From Strigops habroptila (lineage: Eukaryota > Chordata > Aves > Psittaciformes > Psittacidae): a stretch of 64,000 bases of DNA. Made by a program: the position numbers and the translations under genes. Under the pieces are notes generated by a model that was given only the letters and a program-made list of their open reading frames with translations, was not told the origin of the DNA and searched no databases. The stretch covers positions 124,001-188,000 of the forward strand of contig NW_022651110.1 of NCBI RefSeq assembly GCF_004027225.2, in the 5' to 3' direction. Below, piece after piece: positions 22,080-32,130 of this stretch (position 1 is the first letter of the stretch; every line of letters begins with the position of its first letter).

Positions 22080-22085
22080 TTTATT
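22080..22085 (-). promoter_or_regulatory. UBL5: UBL5 poly(A) signal
   Basis: AATAAA on the minus strand, about 150 bases past the UBL5 stop. It implies that UBL5 transcription ends only some 300 bp upstream of the PIN1 start codon, on the same strand. Confidence 0.75.
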
Positions 22086-22236
22086 AGAAACCACTTAAAC
22101 ACTCCAGGGCAGCTACAGCAGGTTTAGAGCCTCAACATGGCTTGGGGAAGGGGAACGGGGTTTGGAGGGAGGGAGCGGGGGGGGGGTCCCATGGAGAAGA
22201 GAGCACCGGCGGGGAACCGGGAGAGAACGGCAGCCG

Positions 22237-22838
22237 CTACTGGTAGTAGAGCTCCAGGTTCATGCCGTCATGGATCTCATCTGGAGGATGGAGTTAAGGA
22301 GAAGGGCGGAGATTAAGAGGGCTGGGGAGAAAAGGGGGAAGGAAGGATGAAGTGGACCCCCCCCCCCCCCACCCCCGTTAATACGGTAAAACACCCGCCC
22401 GCAGACGGATACAGTCGCCCAGCGTGACGTGATCCTTGAAGATAGTGTACCTGGGGGGACGGAAAGCACGGTGTCGGGGGGGCGGCCGGTCCCCGCCTCC
22501 ACCTCCCCGGCATGGGGAAGGGGAGAAGCCCCCGGGGGGGGCGGGCCACGCCGCTGCTGCTGCTTCCACCCCGGCCCCGCTCACCACTTCTTGAGCACGA
22601 TCTTATCCCAGCGGGTCCCGGTCTGCGCCGCGATCAGCTTCTTCAGGTCGCGGATCGAGTCCTCGGTGCTAACGGGGCCGTTAAGGAAAAAGGGGAGGGG
22701 GGGAGGAACAACCGGGAGGAGTACCCGCACCCCCCCCCCCGCACCCCCCAAACCCAGCCCGCTCCCGGTTCTCGGTGGATACTTGCATTTCACCCGCACC
22801 TTCTTGCCCAGACGGTCGTTGCAGACGACTTCGATCAT
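22237..22838 (-). CDS. UBL5: UBL5 (Hub1), ubiquitin-like protein
   Basis: Coding exons on the minus strand: 22783-22838, 22585-22668, 22413-22450 and 22237-22280 (222 nt, 73 aa, exactly the human and yeast Hub1 length). Codon phase is preserved at each GT-AG junction. The protein begins [18 protein letters not shown] and ends [13 protein letters not shown]. It has the double tyrosine near the end instead of the ubiquitin diglycine, so it is not conjugated like ubiquitin. UBL5/Hub1 binds splicing factors non-covalently (HIND motifs) and supports pre-mRNA splicing, and it has a role in the mitochondrial unfolded-protein response. The start codon follows an acceptor (ctccag/gcagcg), so a non-coding leader exon exists, probably ending at the donor near 22951. 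The gene is head-to-head with FBXL12 and tandem with PIN1. Confidence 0.98.
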
Positions 22839-22950
22839 CGCTGCCTGGAGGATGACGCTGGGTTAACGGGGGAGGACACCGGGGGGGGAACAAAGGGGCA
22901 GAAGCGGCCCCGGGGGAAGGTCCCGGAGCCCCCCCCCGGTACCCACCGAG

Positions 22951-23042
22951 CTCCGCGTCACCCGCCACAGCGCCGGAACCGGAAGTTACCGGGAGCCAAG
23001 CCGGAAGCGGAAGTGTTAAAGGGACCGGCCAAGATGGCGGCG
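22951..23042. promoter_or_regulatory. Bidirectional UBL5/FBXL12 promoter with ETS and YY1-like motifs
   Basis: Fewer than 100 bp separate the UBL5 leader donor (ctcg/gtgggt, minus strand) from the FBXL12 start codon. The gap holds CCGGAAGT-type ETS sites in both orientations (near 22976-22987 and 23000-23015). CCAAGATGGCGGC at 23029-23041 matches the YY1 consensus and contains the FBXL12 ATG. Motif calls are by eye; binding is inferred. Confidence 0.7.
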
Positions 23043-24446
23043 GCGGCGGAGGTGTCTATCCTGCCGGATTCGGTGCTGATGCAGGTCCTGGCGCTGCTGC
23101 CGCCGTGGGACCGGCTGCGGGCGGCCGGGTAGGATCCCCCCTGCACCGGGACCGGCTGCGGGCGGCCGGGTAGGACCCCCCCTGCACCGGGACCGGCTGC
23201 GGGCGGCCGGGTAAGACCCCCCCTGCACCGGCACCGGCGCTGATCGCCTCCCCCCAGGGTCTGCCGGCGGTGGCGCCGCCTCGCGTTGGACCGGACGGTC
23301 TGGAGACATGTGGATCTGAGCCAGCGCCGGGTATGGGGTAACCCACTGCGGGCAGGGGGCTGAGATTGGGAAGGGATCACCCCACTGCGGGCAGGGGGCT
23401 GAGATGGGGGGGATCACCCCACTGCGGGCAGGGGGCTGAGATGGGGGGGTCACCTCATTGCGGGCAGGGGGCTGAAATGGGGGGGATCACATCATTGCGG
23501 GCAGGGGGCTGAGATGGGGGGATCACCCCATTGCAGGCAGGGGGCTGAGATGGGGGGGATCACCCCACTGCGGGCAGGGGGCTGAGATGGGGGGGATCAC
23601 CCCACTGCAGACAGGGGTCCTCCATTCTCCACCCACTGGGACCAGCCCCTCTCCCGTCCCCCCCAGCTCAGCTCCGGGGCCCTGTGGCACTTGCTGCGCC
23701 GGCACCTCCAGCCGGGGCTGCGCTCGCTCCGGGCCCGGGGCTCGCTCCTCTCCGGCTCCCGGCAGCGGCTCCTGTCCCCGGCCCTGCTGGCGGCCCTCAG
23801 GAAGCGCTGTCCCCAGCTCCACTGCCTGGGCCTGGCAGAGACCGACCTGCGCCGTGTCCCCTACGAGAGCATCCCCGCTTCCCTCACGGTGCTGGAGCTG
23901 AGGCACTGCGAGCTCCCCTCCGCCTGGTTCCGCCACACCGCTTCCACCCCGGGAGCTCTGCAGCACCTCCTTGTCCACCACGTCCCAGCCTTCTCCGACC
24001 AGCACTTGCTGGCTGTGTGCTCCCAGCACCGCCTGAAGACGCTGAGCCTGCGGGGCACCTATCGCCTGACAGAGCCCGGGTTGCAGCGTGTGGCTCCCTT
24101 CCTGCAGGAGCTGCAGCACCTGGAGCTGCAGGGCTGCGGCGCCGGTGATGCCACCATGGGCTCCGTTGGGCGCCACATGAAACAACTGCGGGTCCTGGAG
24201 ATCGGTGCTTGCCCTGTGAGCAACATGGGGCTGGGGGCTCTAAAGACCCTGCAGCATCTGGAGACGCTTTGCCTTGACCTGAGTGAAAAGCTTTCTGCTG
24301 GGGCTGTGATTGTGTTGTGCCAAGCACTGCCCCAGCTCAGGGACCTCAGATTAGTTGGTGGTTGCTTAGAAACTGAAGTAATGGATCAAATCCGGGTGGG
24401 TTTGTCCCACTGCAGCTTCTCACATTCTCCTCAACACCCAGCCTGA
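23034..24446 (+). CDS. FBXL12: FBXL12, F-box and leucine-rich repeat protein
   Basis: Coding exons 23034-23128, 23258-23330 and 23667-24446 (948 nt, 315 aa; human 326). Phases fit at both introns. The N-terminus has the F-box (about residues 7-50: LPDSVLMQVLALLP, then VCRRWRRLALDRTVWRHVDLS), which binds SKP1 in an SCF ubiquitin ligase. The remainder is a run of leucine-rich repeats starting WHLLRRHLQPGLRSL and including VLELRHCELPSAWF, LKTLSLRGTYRLTEPGL and LRVLEIGACPVSNMGL. This part selects substrates; the mammalian protein targets CaMKI and p57/p21. The start codon sits in a YY1-like motif. Intron 1 has two extra tandem copies of the exon 1 donor region, and intron 2 is mostly a minisatellite. 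AATAAA at 24742-24747 is the likely poly(A) signal; ATTAAA at 25210 is an alternative. Confidence 0.97.
23107..23232. repeat. Three tandem 41-bp copies spanning the FBXL12 exon 1 donor
   Basis: The last ~20 coding bases of FBXL12 exon 1 plus the following intron bases are repeated three times with a 41-bp period (ccggctgcgg at 23111, 23152 and 23193). Each copy carries a GT donor, at 23129, 23170 and 23211. Only the first keeps the reading frame into exon 2; the others would add 41 or 82 nt. The third (gtaaga) is nearest to the splice consensus. Confidence 0.95.
23335..23625. repeat. 36-39 bp minisatellite in FBXL12 intron 2
   Basis: About eight tandem units of the type ccccactgcgggcagggggctgagatgggggggatca, spaced 36-39 bp apart (units start near 23346, 23385, 23422 and 23458, and so on). 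It fills nearly the whole intron between exon 2 (end 23330) and exon 3 (start 23667). It is G-rich on the sense strand. Confidence 0.93.
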
Positions 24447-24741
24447 AGCAGCAGCTTTGTTGCTGTGCCTCAAGTGCTCCTCAACCAGCTGCCGTGCCTG
24501 GTTTGGGGACAGAATGGCCACTGGGGCTAGAATGACAAGTGCATCACATAAAGGGGTTTGGTGGGATCCCCCTCCCCATTTTCTGTGGAGCAGGGGAATA
24601 GGGAAGCCAGGGAGCAGCCATCTCTTGGGAACCCCGCTGAGGAGGTGACCAAAGATCAGCTGAGCTTCTCTCCGCTCCTCTTCCCTCACCACTAAGCATC
24701 AGGCAGCAGCTTAAGGAGTGCAGAACTTGAGGAGCCACTGG

Positions 24742-24747
24742 AATAAA
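24742..24747 (+). promoter_or_regulatory. FBXL12: Likely FBXL12 poly(A) signal
   Basis: AATAAA about 300 bases after the FBXL12 stop on the plus strand. A second candidate, ATTAAA at 25210-25215, is followed by a T/G-rich stretch and would give a longer 3' UTR. Confidence 0.6.
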
Positions 24748-24759
24748 AGAGATGTGGCA

Positions 24760-26060
24760 GCCCAGATCCCAAACTTCCAGTTAATACCCAGCTCCAATTG
24801 CTCAAGCACCCCACATGCACACTCCAAACTCTGCTGGGGAAGAGGTGAATACCTCAGCCATGTGTGTCTGCTTGGAGAAGCCCAGGCACGAGCAGTTCCC
24901 AATCCACGATGTCACCTTGCTTGGACTTCCCTTCAAATTCCAGTCTTCAGGTTACTCCTTGGGAAGCTTTTATGCACGGGGCTTCCCGGATACCTGGTCC
25001 TGAGCTCCTGTTTGCTCAGTGCAAGGGCTCCACGTGCTCTTGGGCATCACCACGGCTGCTGTTATGTGGAAGCAGCCACGTTTCCTCATCACCTTTTATC
25101 GTCCACATCCTCCTCCCTGCAATGTCATAGCTGCCAGGGAATGCTGTGACATCCCCATTCTGAGGTTCTCAGGTCAGCCAAGGATGGTTTTAGATGGTGT
25201 ATTGTATTTATTAAATCAAACTGCTTTTGATTGATGTTTCCTGTGCTGGTTTCATCCCCTTCCCCTCCACTCAGCTGCAGCTTAAGCAATGAGCCATTGG
25301 GTTCCACACAGCCCTGATGGCAGTGACCCCCCCTGTGATGAAACCCTCACCCTGCCCCTTGTGAGCTGCTGCTCTTTGTGCCCTGGCCTCTTTCCTGCTC
25401 CTGTTCCCAACCTCAGTGGAGCTCTGGGGCAAGCAAACAATGGGAACATGCCCCAGCTCTGCTTTGGAAAGCATCCCAAGGCTGTTGGCTTAGTAACAAC
25501 CACTCCACGTGTATCCCAGGCTTAATAATACCCGCTCCACGTTTATCCCAGGCTTAATAACATCCTCTCCATGTTTATCCCAGGCCTGGAGATTCCCACT
25601 GGAGTAATTCCTGTTATTAAAACGTGGCGCACTCTCTGGGCTCAGGGAGAGGAGGTAAAACAGCAAAGGGAAAATGAAACCCAGCTCGATGTGGCAAGAG
25701 CCGGAATGTTCCCTCAATGGTTGCAGTGGGATGCTCCTGACGACGTGATTTAATATCCAGCAATCCCAACTTGCCAGTTTTCCATCATCTCCAAGCACGT
25801 AATTGCTGAACACAACAGCACAGCACAGCAATTCCCAGTTTCCAAGGCACAAAGTGGCCTTTTCAGGTTGGGAAGCAGGAGGGGAGCTGGAAATACTGGG
25901 TGACTGGAAGCAAATATTAGGAATCAAGGACTGGAATGGTCTTCGTGACCCCTTGGTTCTGTTTCTGCCCATAGGAGCTTGTCCTCCTCATGCATCTGAT
26001 GAAGCTCCTGGAGGGCTGCTCTAGACCCTTACAGCTTCTAATGTCCAAATTCAGGGGGGT
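24760..26060. other. Interval between FBXL12 and the lectin gene
   Basis: Apart from the possible distal end of the FBXL12 3' UTR and the short 3-copy repeat at 25498-25590, I see no gene or mobile element here. Open frames are short and unlike known proteins. Confidence 0.6.
25498..25592. repeat. Short tandem repeat, about three 35-bp units
   Basis: Three copies of a unit like 'ctccacgtttatcccaggcttaataacatc'. The units differ by only a few bases. Confidence 0.8.
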
Positions 26061-26088
26061 TCTGCTCTGGTTGTCTCCATTTCACCTG

Positions 26089-26385
26089 TGGGGAGCTTTG
26101 GACAAGGGATGGAGGGACAGGACAAGGGGAATGGCTTTAACCTGCCAGAGGGGAGATTGAGATGGGATCTTGGGAAGAAGTTCTTCCCTGTGAGGGTGGT
26201 GGGGCACTGGGATGGGTTGAATGGAGAAGGTTTGGCTGCCCCATCCCTGGCAGTGTTCAAGGCCAGGTTGGACACAGGGGCTTGGAGCAACCTGCTCTAG
26301 TGGAAGGTGTCCCTGCCCGTGGCAGGGGCTTGGAACTGGATGGGCTTTGAAGTCCCTTCCAACCCATCCTATGAGTCTATGACAA
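26089..26385 (+). mobile_element. CR1 3' fragment
   Basis: Plus-sense CR1 starting at 'ggagctttggacaaggg' and ending at 'cctatgagtctatgac'. It lies just upstream of the lectin gene's first exon. Confidence 0.9.
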
Positions 26386-26762
26386 GACTTGCAGAGAGCC
26401 AGGTAACCCCTCAGTGAATCCAGGCCATGAAACACTCCTCAGCATCCCACCAGGGCCACCGACATGGAAAGAAAGCTTAGGGAGACCCTAAACCTTCTGG
26501 GTTACCCATGAGTGGAGTGACCCCACACCAACAAGCTGTCCCCAAGTCCCCATCACTTCCATTGGAAGTGGCCACAATCCAAGCTGCTCTTTGAAGTGAA
26601 CAAACCAATGGGACAGAGCCCAAAGAGCCTCTGGTTAAATTATAACCTTTGGACTCAACATCCAGGAGGTGTTTCAGGTTCTCCATTGCTGAGACCCTGA
26701 TTGAAAAGCTTCTGCTTACTCGATCCTAAGCTTCATCCCCCTCCCCACCAGAGCTTACCAGG

Positions 26763-29511
26763 ATGGATGAGGAACATCTTCATGATGATCTGCACGATTT
26801 TAAAGGTAAACTTCAGCCTCAAGGAAGAGGAGGGCAGGAGCAACAGGGGAACAACTAGCATGGTCTTCCACCACCAATGTGGTTTCTGAGGGAGAGGAAG
26901 GTCTGAGCTCTTTTTCCTCCTCCTTTTGGGCACCTTATGGGGTTAATTGGGATGGAGACCCCCACCCTGATGAGCTTGGCCCTGGGGTTGAGGCTCAGAT
27001 GGAAATGAGGGAAAGGGACATTGCTGCAGGTGTGGGACATCACATACATGATGTTGGTGGTGCCCAACCAGCAACACCTGAGAGGGTTCAGTGTCCTGGA
27101 CCACAAGGAAATCTGGCTCTTCCTGCAGATTTCCCAAATGGAGCTCCCAAAACTGGAGCCGTTTTCCAACATTCAACCCCTCCAATACAGGCACCAACTG
27201 CCAGCTCCAGTCAGCAAAGAGATTCCAGACCGCAGATGGTCACTCGGGGATCAATTTCCTTGCTGACAAGGGGGTTATTAGACACCAGGAGGGTTTCAAA
27301 CCACATCCCAGCCCCAAATCCATGGCTTAAGATCGTAATTTCTTCTTATTTTGGCTTCTGTAGCAGATCATTGACCATTGCAGGTTATTTATTAACCCTT
27401 CTCTAAATGGACCAGAAGAGCAATGCAGAAATCCCGCTGATCCCAGGGGGATATTCTGCCATCCCTATGCTTTTGTTTTAAAGACAGAAACTTCTTCAGG
27501 CTGAAGCTGAGGTCCTTTGCCACAGTCTACTTGCTGCTGGCCCTCTCCTTCCTGCTCATCTTCACCCTCTTTGCTGTGTCACTCTCCAGAGGTAATGGAA
27601 CACCTTGGAACTGATGGATTGGGCACAGAGAACCAAGAGCTATATAAGGTCTAAGGGGGTGCTTCCTAGAGGTCCTAATGCCACAGGATGGAGTGACCAG
27701 AGAAGCTCCCACATTGTCCCATGTGGCAACCACTGATGTCCATAGCGCTGTCTATGGCTAATGCGAGCTACAAGCGCTATAGGCTGCTGGAAGGACTTGG
27801 ATAGGGCTTAAGGCCAGGTTGGATGGGGCTTAAGGCCAGGTTGGATGGGGCTTGGAGCAATCTGCCCTAGTGGAAGGTGTCCCTGCCCATGGCAGGGGGT
27901 TGGAACTGGATGAGCTTTAAGGTCACTTCATCCCAAACCATCCTGAGACTCTGTGGAAGGTAAAACGTGTTTAGCTGTGAGGTGGTGAGGTACTTGCTCG
28001 GCCTCCGGGTCACAACCCAACCCATTACCCAGCATCTCTCCTTCTCTCCCAATAGTTTCAGCCATTTCTTCTAAGCTCCAGGAGGTGCCCCTGGAGCAGA
28101 GACACAACATTTCGGGCAGGGATTTTCTCTGTAAGTCCTGGTTTTCCCCCAACCCCATGAGCTTTTCCTCCCCTCTGAAGCTTCCCTGTATCCTCTCCAG
28201 AGCGTCCCTGCTCCGGATCGCTTTGCTGAGGTGGTGCAGGGCATCATCCCCCTCTGGGTTTGCTGCTCTGCCAGCCACAAGCACTTCTATATCCTACAAG
28301 GAACCAGTTTTCCCTTGTCATTGAAGCCTTTTGGGGTGCTGGTCGCCACCTTTGTGCCAATCCAACCTACAACAAGCTCTGGGTCCGAGCTGTTGTGTCA
28401 GCCCGTTTGCCGCGAAAACCCTTATGCTGGGATGAGCCCAGCAAGAACCAACTCGACTTCCCCCCCATCCCCCTGACTTCCCCCTCCCCGTCCTTCTTTT
28501 CCCAGTGTTTCCCTGCGGACCCAGATCCAGGGAATGGGAATACTTTGATGGAAAATGTTACTACTTCTCCCTCACCAGAACGAGCTGGCACAAGGCGAAG
28601 GCTCAGTGCGAGGAGATGCACTCGCAGCTCGCTGTCATTAACAGCTATGCCAAGCAGGTAAAGACCCAGCTCCAGGCGGGAATTGCCGGGATCCTGCCCC
28701 TTCCATGTCCCTCCTGGCTCCCCGGCCTCGCTGGGCAGCGCTGGTGCTGTCGTCGCCTGCAGCAGCCAGCAGAGAGCAGGCAGAGCCTGCGCTGCCGGCA
28801 TCCAGGGCTCCGCTTGGGTGCGCTCGGGATGCTCAGACCCAGCACCAGCACCTATCCTGTACATCCTGTACACGGGATAGATATCCACCTATCCTGTAAA
28901 CCCACAGCCAAGGGCAGAGCTGAACCTCTCCAGCTCCTCTCTGAGTTCTTCCATAGAATTCTTCCACAGAATTCTCGATGGTACAAACTCGAGGAGCTGT
29001 TTCCTGGTGCTTTTCCCTCCTGATCCCTCTCCCTGCTGCAGAATTTTGTCATGTTCAGGACAAGGAATGAGCGTTTCTGGATCGGGCTCACGGATGAGAA
29101 CTCAGAAGGGGAATGGGAATGGGTGGACGGGACCGACTACAAAACCACGTTCACGTGAGTGCTGCCCTGGATTCCTCTGCCCAGTACCCCAAAAAAGTGG
29201 GGCTTCTATGCCCATCACCCCAGAAGAGTGGGGTTCCTATCACTCCTGATTCACCCTGCCCTGGGGCGGGAGCTCTAACACAGCAGCAGAGGCAGAAATG
29301 AGCATCTAAACCATATAAAATCAGCCAGATTTAGCCAATATCTGCCCTCTCTCAATCTGATCCATCTCTGCCCAGATTTTGGAAGGAGGGAGAGCCCAAT
29401 AACAGCGGCAGCAATGAGGATTGTGCCCATGTCTGGGGGTCAGGGAAGTGGAACGATGTCTACTGCACCTACGAGTGCTACTACATCTGCGAGAAGCCTG
29501 TGCCCAAGTGA
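26763..29511 (+). CDS. Type II membrane C-type lectin, CD209/CLEC4/ASGR-like, EPN-type
   Basis: Model: 26763-26805, 27484-27591, 28056-28130, 28506-28657, 29042-29154 and 29376-29511 (627 nt, 208 aa), with all phases consistent. Residues 1-22 are an acidic cytoplasmic tail. Residues about 27-48 form one hydrophobic membrane anchor. A short neck of about 28 residues carries an NIS glycosylation site. Residues 79-208 are a complete C-type lectin domain spread over the last three exons, as in the group II family (ASGR, FCER2, CD209, CLEC4). Motifs are [19 protein letters not shown]170-P171-N172 and W189-N190-D191. Together with E178 these make the calcium site, and EPN predicts mannose/GlcNAc/fucose rather than galactose binding. 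There are seven cysteines; three pairs of the long-form fold use C79/C93, C110/C202 and C180/C194, which leaves C198 without a partner. The first exon is the least certain. I cannot name an orthologue. Confidence 0.88.
27800..27952 (+). mobile_element. CR1 3'-end fragment in lectin intron 2
   Basis: Plus-sense CR1 end with a local duplication of 'cttaaggccaggttggatgggg' (27807-27850). It ends at the decayed tail 'catcctgagactctgtgg'. Confidence 0.85.
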
Positions 29512-29676
29512 GCAAAGCCGCTCACGGAGACAACAGCCGATGCTCTGGCATCACAAATGTTCCTTTCTCCTCTTAACTTATGCTCTCTGCTCTGTCCTGA
29601 GGAAGAGCGGGGATAGATTTGGATGGTCCGAAGCAATATCTGCAGGAATCCGGGTTCTCCGTGGGGAACTCAGCCT

Positions 29677-29682
29677 AATAAA
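29677..29682 (+). promoter_or_regulatory. Lectin gene poly(A) signal
   Basis: AATAAA about 165 bases after the lectin stop codon, followed by 'ggacaatcattgctctggtt' and a T-rich stretch. It gives a compact 3' UTR. Confidence 0.75.
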
Positions 29683-29819
29683 GGACAATCATTGCTCTGG
29701 TTAACGAAGCTTCTCTGTTTCTAGGCATGAAGGGCTGGGGCGGGGGGGAGCTGAAGCCATATAGCAGCACTGTGCAGGTTAGTGGCAATGCCAGGAGCAG
29801 GCTGGGGATAAATGAGACA

Positions 29820-30290
29820 CAATGGTCCAGCTCTGGGGGCCCCAACACAGGAGGGACGTGGAGCTGTTGGAGCTAGGCCAGAGCTCTGCTCTGGAGCCAG
29901 GCTGAGAGAGCTGGGCTGGGGCAGCCTGGACAAGAGAAGGCTCCTTAAGGGGACACCTTAGAGCAGCTCCAGTGCCTAAAGGGGCTACAGGAAACCTGGA
30001 GAGGGGCTTTGGACAAGGGATGGAGGAACAGGCCAAGGGGAATGGCTTTAACCTGCCAGAGGGGAGATTGAGATGAGCTCTGAGGCAGAAGTTCTTCCCT
30101 GTGAGGGTGGTGAGACACTGGAATGGGTTGAATGGAGAAGGTTTGGATAAACCATCCCTGTTCAAGGCCGGGTTGGACGGGGCTTAGAGCAATCTGGTGT
30201 AGTGGAAGGTGTCCTTGCCCATGGCCGCGGATTGGAACTGGATGATCTTAAGGTCCTTTCCAACCCAAACCATTCCATGATTTAGGATTC
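29820..30290 (+). mobile_element. CR1 3' fragment, ~470 bp
   Basis: Plus-sense CR1 from 'aatggtccagctctgggggcccc' (ORF2 C-terminal region) to 'accattccatgatttaggattctatg'. It lies just downstream of the lectin gene. Confidence 0.92.
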
Positions 30291-30654
30291 TATGAATATG
30301 GGATTTGCTGCCCACAGTGCATCCCAGGAGCATCTCCCATGGTATCACTGGGGAGGGGAGGCATAGATGGAGCAGAGCTGAGCTCCATCCATGAGGATTT
30401 GGTGCCTCTGCTGTGACCCTTCCTGCTCCTGCAGCGGTTTGGTGCTCAGGGCAGCTCTGCACCCACAAGAACTACCCTGCTGCCTGTACCCCACCCCCCC
30501 GGCTCGAGTCCCGGCCGCTGCACAGAGGATCCGAGTGGAGCCCCAGGGACACCGGGAACACGGGGTCGGAGCGGGAAACGGGCTTTGGTTTCCTCCCGAG
30601 AACCCACAGCATCATTTTGAGCTCATTCGGGGCCGGACTGGGACACGTTGAGCT

Positions 30655-30770
30655 GCCACAAGGAGTGTGTGCGTGCACAAGTGAGTGTGTGCACAAGTGA
30701 GTGTGCACAGTGCAAGGTGTGCCCGTGTGTGGTGCCCGTGCCCACGGCGAGGTGCGTGTGTGCCCTGCGG
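30655..30770. repeat. GTGTG/CACAAGTGAG-type simple repeat
   Basis: A TG-rich stretch with imperfect copies of gtgtgtgcacaagtgagtgtg at the upstream edge of the LMX1-like CpG island. Confidence 0.75.
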
Positions 30771-32130
30771 GGAGCGGGAGGAGCCGCCCGGTACCGGGGG
30801 TGCCCCCTCACACACACCCCGAGGGTAGCTCGGCTCCGGCACCGGGGGCAGCACCCAGCGCCCCGAGGTCCCGCCCGGTGCCCGCTTCCAGGGGCCGCCC
30901 CGTGGCTCCGGCCCCGCCGCTCGGTCCCGGTTTGCCGCCGGCAGCCCCCGGCCCGGGTCCCGCCGGGTCCCCGGACGATGCCGGCGCTGGATTCGTTGGA
31001 GGAACCGCCGGCGGGACGCGGACACGGGCCCGGCAGAGCCCCGCTCCCCCCCTCTCCCCGCCCCGGCCCGGTACCGCCGCCCCCCGCCCCGCTGGGACCC
31101 TCCCCAGCGGGAGCCGAGCGGGTCCGCGGTGGCCCCGACGACGGGAGGACGCGCCTCCGCTTGTCCTGTCGGCGACACGGCTATCGTGACAGAGCCCGGC
31201 AAGCCCGCGGTGAGCGGCGAAGCGGATTAACGAGACTGGCGGCGGGGAGCCCCCCGCCAACTTCCCCCTTTCCCTGCGACGGTCCGGACCCCGCAGAGAC
31301 TCCTCCGTGCCTGCGACAGCCCCTGTCGCTACGAGAGCTGCCTCTGTCACGACACCCGCTGCCGGGGGCGCCGTCGGTATCGCCCCTTGCGCGCACCGGG
31401 CTCTGCCGGCACCGAGCCCCCCGAGAGAGGGGAACGGGGGGGGTCCCGCCTCGATGGGGCCCCCGCCGCGCTCCCGGCTCAGGCGCGCTCCCGGGGGAGG
31501 CGGGGGGCGGCGGCGCGCGCGGGCGCGGGCACGGGCGGGGGCTGCGCGCTCTGCCCCGCGCACGGTCGCGCCCCGCTCCGCTCCATTCCCGTCCCCTCCC
31601 CGTCGGTACCGCTGCCGGGATCGTTATCCCGGTAAGTGCCCGCGGATAGACGGGGCGGGCGGAGGGATGCGGTGTCGGTAACCGACCGGCGGGATGCCCC
31701 GGACGGGGGGAGACACGGGTGTGCGCCCCGTCCGTGTGCGGAGAGACCGGCACCGGCAGTGCAGGGACCCGTCGGGCCGCCGTGTCCCGACAGGACGGGA
31801 AGGGATGGAAGGCAGGGGGGTGTTGGGAAACAGCGCGGCCGGAGCCCCCGGCGCTGCCCCCGGTGCGGGCTCCGGGCATGCCGGGGGTAAGGTCGGTCTC
31901 TACCCCAGCGGGACCGGGGGGAGCGGAGCGTGTGGCCGCCGCCGCCGCCGTGATTTCGTTGCCGTTCGTTAAGCGGAGCTCTGGGAGGCGGAAAACGACC
32001 GGGAGGCACCGGGTAGCCCCTACCCACCGCGGGGTTGGCCAGTCCCGGTCCTTAACGCTGCTCTCCGCCCGCAGCCCCCGCGCTGGCCGCCGGCATGAAG
32101 ACGGAAGAAGCTCCGTCCTGCCTGCAGCAG
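30700..32130. promoter_or_regulatory. CpG island and probable promoter of the LMX1-like gene
   Basis: About 1.4 kb of very GC- and CpG-rich sequence ending at the first coding exon (acceptor ending at 32074, start codon at 32095). Because the coding exon begins with an acceptor, an upstream leader exon must exist. The best donor inside the island is at 31631 (tcccg/gtaagtgcc). Long open frames here (30648-31649 and others) are due to stop-poor GC-rich sequence and are not genes. Confidence 0.75.

Noticed and set aside
27127-27330. Possible extra exon of the lectin gene (frame reading [16 protein letters not shown]...)
   Set aside because: It has an acceptor and the right phase after exon 1, but no convincing donor, and direct joining of exon 1 to the membrane exon is already in phase and family-like. 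It could be revived by transcript data.
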